Notes under the pieces: generated by a model
The model's database searches: none
Told to the model about the DNA's origin: nothing
Seen by the model: only the letters and a program-made list of their open reading frames with translations
In this document: piece after piece, positions 13,697 to 17,680 of the stretch
Position numbering within the stretch: position 1 is the stretch's first letter
How the letters are laid out: each line of letters opens with the position of its first letter
Source: Thermoplasmata archaeon M9B2D
Lineage (GTDB): Archaea > Thermoplasmatota > E2 > DHVEG-1
NCBI GenBank assembly: GCA_002900555.1
Contig: MUGD01000032.1
Span: 1 to 17,680, forward strand
DNA length: 17,680 bases
Direction of reading: 5' to 3'
Position numbers and translations under genes: made by a program

Positions 13697-15091
13697 ATGT
13701 CGATTATTGAAAGCATCCTAGTTTTTCTTGGTATCATTCTAGTGTACGCAGGAGTGGTGTTTCTCCTCTCTAAGAAAGGGGTTCTGAAAAACCATAACAT
13801 TTCGTTTTATGGGCCTGCATTGATGTGGCGGACACAGAAAGGAGTACAGTTTCTCAAGAACCGTGCGAAACGAAAGCACCTCTGGAAATTCTATGGGAAC
13901 ATCGGCATTGTCTTTTGTTTTGTCACCATGGTACTAATGACAATCCTGATGATCATGACAGCTTGGCTGGTATTTGGGTTTACCCCGGCACAGCGCGAAA
14001 CACTCCCCGGACCAGAGGTGGCTCTTGTGCTTCCTGGCATCAACCCGCTCCTTCCCTTGGAATACCTCGGATATATACTCGTTGGACTTGTCGTCGCAAT
14101 CATCGTCCATGAGTTCTCCCATGGGATTCTTGCGTTGGTTGATTCTATCAAAGTGAAATCACTTGGGCTTCTCTATTTAATCGTCCCTATCGGAGCATTC
14201 TGTGAGCCTGACGAAGAAGAGGTGAAAAAAGCAAAAATCCTTCCTCGGATGAGAATTTATGCGGCTGGACCAACAGCGAATTTTGTTATCGTCATTATCA
14301 GCATTCTTCTGTTCTCAGCATTGTTTATGACGTCAGTGCAGCCAGCAAGCCAAGGGGCGATTGTGTTCACGGTTGATTCAGACTCACCGGCGTCAGTCAT
14401 CGGACTTCAAACCGGTGTCATCATCACTAGTTTAAACAACTCTGTTATTCACTCTGGTGATGAGTTTTTCACCGCATGGAACAACACCCAGGCAAATCAG
14501 ACGGTTCCTATCACCTATATTAAAAACGGGACGTCTCAGACAACAGAGGTCCTGCTGGGAGACAAATACGTAGAATACGCAAAGCGATCGTCCATCTACA
14601 TCAATAATGAATCCTACAAAGGAAAAGGGTACCTTGGGGTTCAATCAGTGCTCCGGGACTCTGTCTACCACGAGTATCTAGCCGTCCTGAAAAATCCGTT
14701 TTCAACATTCCCGCAGGGGCTGCTTACGTTCTACAGTCTTCCCTTAATTGGATATTTCGCTGGATACAACCCCATTGTTTCCCCGTTCACCGACACCTAT
14801 GTGATTACTGGCCCGCTTAGTGTTCTCCCCGTTCCCCTTTTCTGGGTTCTTATCAATGCTATCTATTGGATCTTCTGGTTGAACCTAGCTGTCTCGCTTT
14901 TCAACGTACTTCCCATGGTTCCTCTTGATGGAGGGTTCCTCTTTAATGACGGAATACGTGCGATACTTATGCGATTGAAAAAAGGATTAAAGGAAGAAAC
15001 AAAAGAAAAAATCGTAAAAAACATCTCATTGGCGATCTCTTTGCTCATCCTTGGATTGATCCTTATCCCCTTTTTCATCAAATATATATAA
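13697..15091 (+). CDS. Site-2 protease family zinc metalloprotease (peptidase M50) with PDZ domain
   Basis: A 464-residue polytopic membrane protease that cuts substrates inside the membrane. The zinc motif HEFSH is at residues 138-142 within a helix (VGLVVAIIVHEFSHGILALV), and the third ligand lies in NVLPMVPLDGG (403-413, Asp411). Between them are a helix region with LGLLYLIVPIGAFCEPDEEE, a PDZ-like domain (about 212-320, containing VDSDSPASVIGLQTGVIITS and GYLGVQSVLRD), and more helices. The N-terminus is one hydrophobic segment (ESILVFLGIILVYAGVVFLL). Archaeal members probably act in membrane-protein quality control or regulated proteolysis. ATG 13697 is preferred over TTG 13676. Its stop is only 13 bases from the convergent uL16 stop. 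Confidence 0.9.
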   Translation: MSIIESILVFLGIILVYAGVVFLLSKKGVLKNHNISFYGPALMWRTQKGVQFLKNRAKRKHLWKFYGNIGIVFCFVTMVLMTILMIMTAWLVFGFTPAQRETLPGPEVALVLPGINPLLPLEYLGYILVGLVVAIIVHEFSHGILALVDSIKVKSLGLLYLIVPIGAFCEPDEEEVKKAKILPRMRIYAAGPTANFVIVIISILLFSALFMTSVQPASQGAIVFTVDSDSPASVIGLQTGVIITSLNNSVIHSGDEFFTAWNNTQANQTVPITYIKNGTSQTTEVLLGDKYVEYAKRSSIYINNESYKGKGYLGVQSVLRDSVYHEYLAVLKNPFSTFPQGLLTFYSLPLIGYFAGYNPIVSPFTDTYVITGPLSVLPVPLFWVLINAIYWIFWLNLAVSLFNVLPMVPLDGGFLFNDGIRAILMRLKKGLKEETKEKIVKNISLAISLLILGLILIPFFIKYI

Positions 15092-15107
15092 AAAAAAGGG
15101 TTTTTTA
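15089..15107. terminator. Shared bidirectional terminator of convergent protease and uL16 genes
   Basis: A seven-A run (15091-15097), GGG, then a six-T run (15101-15106) lies between the two stops. T6 serves plus-strand transcripts and the complementary A7 gives T7 to minus-strand transcripts. The tracts overlap both stop codons, so the intergenic gap is 13 bases. Confidence 0.5.
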
Positions 15108-15623
15108 ATGGAGAAGCTCTGCGCCTTTCTCTATGTTGATGGTGCAAGGAGCGGAGAGTTTCATCCCTGCTTTGCGTAATGCTTCCCTTGCGGGAACTAA
15201 GAACTGTTCTGTGGTGTCCAGGGTCATTAAAATCTGATTCATTTTCACACGGGCAGCAGTCCCAACTGGTTTTCCATATGCCCGTCTCATGCCTTGGGAG
15301 ACACGGTCAGCCCCTGCCCCGGTCGCCTGCTTATTCTCCCGGATAACGATATGAGGATAGACTCTGATGTGTAACCGATAGTTCGCAGAGCCTATGTTTT
15401 TCTCAAGTGCTTTATTTGCTGAGATACGTGCGGATTCTAATGAGTTGTGTCGCAGTTGACATTTCTCATTTGAAATCAATGCAAGTTGTATAGGAAACTT
15501 TGCTGTTTTATTCCCGATGACAAACTGCGTAAGACGAGATGGAGGAACACCACCCATATATTCTCTTCGAGTTGTTGCCATGCTTCTGACAGAACGAATC
15601 ATTCGTGCTGGTTTCCGTGACAT
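15105..15623 (-). CDS. rpl10e: Ribosomal protein uL16 (L10e)
   Basis: A 172-residue large-subunit protein near the A-site tRNA elbow. Family features include SRKPARMIRSVRSMATTRRE at the start, IGNKTAKFPIQLALISNEKC, the segment LRHNSLESARISANKALEK (S/A-rich helix), HIRVYPHIVIRENKQATGAG and ADRVSQGMRRAYGKPVGTAA. The start is ATG 15623-15621 because AGGTGA (15634-15629) lies five bases upstream; a GTG three codons earlier overlaps that site and is unlikely. A minus-strand TATA box (TTATATATG, about 15674-15684) gives a leader of about 30 bases. It is convergent with the site-2 protease and divergent from csl4. Confidence 0.96.
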   Translation of the reverse strand: MSRKPARMIRSVRSMATTRREYMGGVPPSRLTQFVIGNKTAKFPIQLALISNEKCQLRHNSLESARISANKALEKNIGSANYRLHIRVYPHIVIRENKQATGAGADRVSQGMRRAYGKPVGTAARVKMNQILMTLDTTEQFLVPAREALRKAGMKLSAPCTINIEKGAELLH

Positions 15624-15670
15624 AGTGCTCACCTAGAATCTTCTGGTTCACTTGGAACACCGAAATAAGC

Positions 15671-15686
15671 TATTCATATATAACAC
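15671..15686 (-). promoter_or_regulatory. TATA box of the uL16 gene
   Basis: On the minus strand the sequence reads GTGTTATATATGAATA, a strong TATA element about 50-60 bases before the ATG at 15623, with the start expected near 15653. Confidence 0.5.
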
Positions 15687-15742
15687 TTTTTACTCCAGTT
15701 CACCTTCCTACAATTCCTTTGTTCCATAGATAACGAACCATA

Positions 15743-15753
15743 ACATTTAAAAC
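15743..15753 (+). promoter_or_regulatory. TATA box of the csl4 gene
   Basis: ACATTTAAAAC lies about 40 bases before the csl4 ATG at 15790. Transcription would begin near 15773, leaving a short leader with the GTGAG ribosome binding site (15780-15784). Confidence 0.5.
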
Positions 15754-15789
15754 ATACAGTAGCTTGCCTATTTGGATTTGTGAGAAAAA

Positions 15790-16359
15790 ATGAAGGACAA
15801 ATTAGTCATGCCAGGTGATCAGCTCTCCACTTCTGAAGAACTGTTACCAGGTGATGGGACCTTTGAAGAAAACGGGATCATCCGGGCAGCACGAATAGGA
15901 ACCTACGTCATTGATGAAAAACATCGCACTGCACTAGTACAACCAGCATCGAGCACGCCGGTCTTGGTGAAGAAAGGAGATATCGTGATTGCAAAGGTGA
16001 TAGTAGCAAAACCAACGATGATCATCGCCGATGTCATTCATGTCGCCGGGAAAAACCGCTCGGTCTCTGGTGATACCGATGCGACCATTCATGTCAAAGA
16101 AATCGCTCAAGGCTTTATCAAAGATGCCTCAACAGAGTTCAAAACTGAGGATTATATCAGAGCGAAAGTCATTCAAGTAAAACCAAGCGTGCAGCTTCAA
16201 ACAAAGGATAGACATTTTGGGGCAATAAAAGCGCTTTGTTCAAAATGCCGCCATGCACTTGTTAAGAAAAGCCATGGTCTGGAATGTGAGAACTGCGGGA
16301 ATAAAGAGCATCGACGCATCGCTGATGACTACGGGGCACTTGACTTGAAAAACTTATAA
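15790..16359 (+). CDS. csl4: Exosome RNA-binding subunit Csl4
   Basis: A 189-residue cap protein of the archaeal exosome, which binds RNA and guides it to the Rrp41/Rrp42 core. Domains: N-terminal beta domain (about 1-60, starting VMPGDQLSTSEELLPGDGTF), S1 RNA-binding domain (about 60-140, GDIVIAKVIVAKPTMIIADV through EDYIRAKVIQVKPSVQLQT), and a C-terminal zinc ribbon with Cys150, Cys153, Cys166 and Cys169 (CSKC and CENC). This domain order and length are typical. ATG 15790 has GTGAG five bases upstream. The rpoL gene follows, and its TATA box overlaps the csl4 stop; the pairing of csl4 with transcription and RNA-processing genes is common in archaea. Confidence 0.95.
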   Translation: MKDKLVMPGDQLSTSEELLPGDGTFEENGIIRAARIGTYVIDEKHRTALVQPASSTPVLVKKGDIVIAKVIVAKPTMIIADVIHVAGKNRSVSGDTDATIHVKEIAQGFIKDASTEFKTEDYIRAKVIQVKPSVQLQTKDRHFGAIKALCSKCRHALVKKSHGLECENCGNKEHRRIADDYGALDLKNL

Positions 16360-16362
16360 ATA
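16353..16362 (+). promoter_or_regulatory. TATA box of rpoL embedded in the csl4 stop
   Basis: CTTATAAATA spans the TAA of csl4 (16357-16359). A start near 16382-16387 would make the rpoL message leaderless from ATG 16385, and argues against the earlier ATG at 16370, which lies too close to the box. Confidence 0.5.
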
Positions 16363-16384
16363 CAAAACTATGGTCTGTGAGAAC

Positions 16385-16648
16385 ATGGATATGAAAACCG
16401 TCAGAAAAACAAAAACAGAGCTTGAACTTGAAATCACTGGTGAAGACGAAACGATTCTTCATCCGATAACGCATATCTTATTACAAAACAATCAGGTGGA
16501 ATATGCTGCCTGCATGGCAGATAGCCCTCTTGCAACAAAAAAACGTCTCTTCATCCGAGTGAAGAAAGGGTCCCCTGAGGACGTCCTGAAAAAAGCTGTA
16601 AAATACCTTGAGGATGAAATAAAACAATTTGGTAAAAATTTCGAGTAA
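16385..16648 (+). CDS. rpoL: DNA-directed RNA polymerase subunit L (Rpo11)
   Basis: An 87-residue subunit that pairs with Rpo3 (RpoD) to nucleate RNA polymerase assembly. It shows the family pattern: ELELEITGEDETILHPITHI (DNA-contact strand and helix, where many relatives have HTLLNLLRS), NNQVEYAACMADSPLATKKR, a strand with LFIRVKKGSPEDVLKKAVKY and a last helix LEDEIKQFGKNF. Usual length is about 90 residues. I choose ATG 16385 over 16370 and 16391 because GTGA at 16377-16380 is four bases upstream and the TATA box at 16353 would start transcripts at about this point. It may be read both from csl4 and from its own promoter. truD starts 19 bases after its stop. Confidence 0.9.
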   Translation: MDMKTVRKTKTELELEITGEDETILHPITHILLQNNQVEYAACMADSPLATKKRLFIRVKKGSPEDVLKKAVKYLEDEIKQFGKNFE

Positions 16649-16667
16649 CGCCCCGAGCAGGCCGTTG

Positions 16668-17680
16668 ATGATAACCCCTGATTTTGAGCACGAAATTGGT
16701 ATCGATACATATTGGACGAACCAACCTGGGATTGGGGGAAAACTTCGGGTTCGTATCGATGACTTCCGTGTCATTGAACTGTTTTTATACCCTGCGAAAA
16801 AAGACCAGGGGCCGTTTACTATCGCGGAGGTCAGCAGTCGAAATTGGGAGACTCATACCCTTGTCCAAGAAATAGCCCATCGTTTACAAGTGTCGCAACG
16901 ACGAATAAGTTTCGCGGGCACCAAAGACAAACGAGCATGGACGACACAGCTTATGTCCTTTGCGCACATCCCCGCAGAACAACTCGCATCTCTGTCTATT
17001 ACCGATGTCTCTATACAGAACATCTATCAATCCGATGTACCCATACGTATCGGTGATTTACTGGGAAATCATTTTGAAATCACGATACGGAGCATCCCGA
17101 AGACCGTTACCAAAGAGCACATCACCTCTCTTCTTAGCCCGTGTAAAACAATTGGTGGTTTTCCGAATTTCTATGGAGTTCAACGGTTTGGTATCATTCG
17201 ACCAATAACGCATCTTGTCGGCAAGTATATTGTTCAGGGGAAGTTCGAAAAAGCGGCTATGACGTATATCGCCCATCCGATGAGAGGGGAAAACGAGGCT
17301 ACCTATGCATTACGAGAGGAGCTTGAAAAGACAAAAGACTACACAAAGGCATTTCATGACTATCCCGATGCATTGAATTTTGAAAAGGCAATGCTTAACA
17401 GATTGATCCAAAGTCCCGATGATTTTATTGGCGCATTCAAAGAACTCCCAAAAAATCTACTTCTAATGTTCGTAAATGCATACGAATCGTTTTTATTTAA
17501 CAAAATCTTAAGTGAACGAATCAGACGGGGGCTCCCACTTCATCAAGCGGTTGTCGGTGACGTAATTTCCCCCATAAAAAAGAACAGTACCACCTCAGAA
17601 ATTATCGCTGTGAAACCATCTAACATCGAGAAGGTCAACAAACAGATGTTGAAAAAAAAGGCAATCGTCACCGGTCTGCT
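16668..17680 (+). CDS. truD: tRNA pseudouridine(13) synthase TruD, 3' end outside window
   Basis: An open frame from ATG 16668 to the window edge (337 codons visible, no stop). It converts uridine 13 of tRNA to pseudouridine. Motifs: FRVIELFLYPAKKDQGPFTI near the start (the usual F.V.E signature is present as FRVIEL), FAGTKDKRAWTTQ with the catalytic Asp87, and FPNFYGVQRFG (about 166-176), the NFYG.QRFG motif of the family. The later part (LLLMFVNAYESFLFNKILSE) is the insertion domain and C-terminal portion of archaeal TruD. It follows rpoL by 19 bases with only a weak upstream AGG, so it is probably in the same operon as rpoL. TTG 16665 is a possible alternate start. Confidence 0.93.
   Translation, partial: MITPDFEHEIGIDTYWTNQPGIGGKLRVRIDDFRVIELFLYPAKKDQGPFTIAEVSSRNWETHTLVQEIAHRLQVSQRRISFAGTKDKRAWTTQLMSFAHIPAEQLASLSITDVSIQNIYQSDVPIRIGDLLGNHFEITIRSIPKTVTKEHITSLLSPCKTIGGFPNFYGVQRFGIIRPITHLVGKYIVQGKFEKAAMTYIAHPMRGENEATYALREELEKTKDYTKAFHDYPDALNFEKAMLNRLIQSPDDFIGAFKELPKNLLLMFVNAYESFLFNKILSERIRRGLPLHQAVVGDVISPIKKNSTTSEIIAVKPSNIEKVNKQMLKKKAIVTGL

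Noticed and set aside
1..17680. tRNA, rRNA, CRISPR arrays, insertion sequences, toxin-antitoxin or restriction genes
   Set aside because: I looked for T-loop GTTCRA signals, regularly spaced repeats, transposase motifs and defence-gene signatures and saw none that held up on reading.

Overview
The window reads as a euryarchaeal chromosome segment, probably from the Thermoplasmatota and closest in style to the uncultured marine benthic or MBG-D-like lineages (the lineage is an inference). The support is a set of archaeal housekeeping genes: archaeal-type PheT, exosome subunit Csl4 with its zinc ribbon, RNA polymerase subunit L, ribosomal protein uL16/L10e, a TruD pseudouridine synthase, an archaeal DUF373 membrane protein and a site-2 protease. 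TTTAWATA-type TATA boxes sit about 25-30 bases before predicted transcript starts. Several genes look leaderless; others have GGTGA-type ribosome binding sites.

Region 1 (1-3843) is accessory in character. It holds the 3' end of a secreted, membrane-anchored protein, a three-helix membrane protein paired with a double winged-helix regulator, a small acidic/basic helical protein with a possible hidden membrane ORF overlapping its over-extended 5' end, and an AT-rich block of about 700 bases rich in inverted repeats. That block contains an orphan promoter followed by a hairpin plus T-tract, which could be a small RNA gene. It ends at a secreted papain-fold (permuted NlpC/P60, YiiX-like) hydrolase with a C-terminal Ig-like domain.

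Region 2 (3844-7663) has a TrmB-like HTH plus phospholipase-D-like regulator with a near-perfect palindrome over its own promoter, a four-helix membrane protein on the opposite strand, a 76-residue protein, and a methyltransferase-folD operon. The FolD has substitutions at residues normally needed for its cyclohydrolase half-reaction.

Region 3 (7664-12373) starts with a gene-poor stretch. It is followed by a minus-strand series read pheT, then a Trm9-like tRNA methyltransferase, then a DrrA/DrrB-type ABC exporter whose two genes overlap by an ATGA.

Region 4 (12374-17680) is informational and membrane-housekeeping: a DUF373 protein and site-2 protease on the plus strand, uL16 convergent to them, then csl4, rpoL and truD on the plus strand, with truD running off the window. 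There is no tRNA, rRNA, CRISPR array or insertion sequence that I can see. I found no clear multi-gene defence system. The best leads for something undescribed are the membrane-protein/regulator pair, the inverted-repeat-rich AT block with a putative small RNA, and the atypical FolD.
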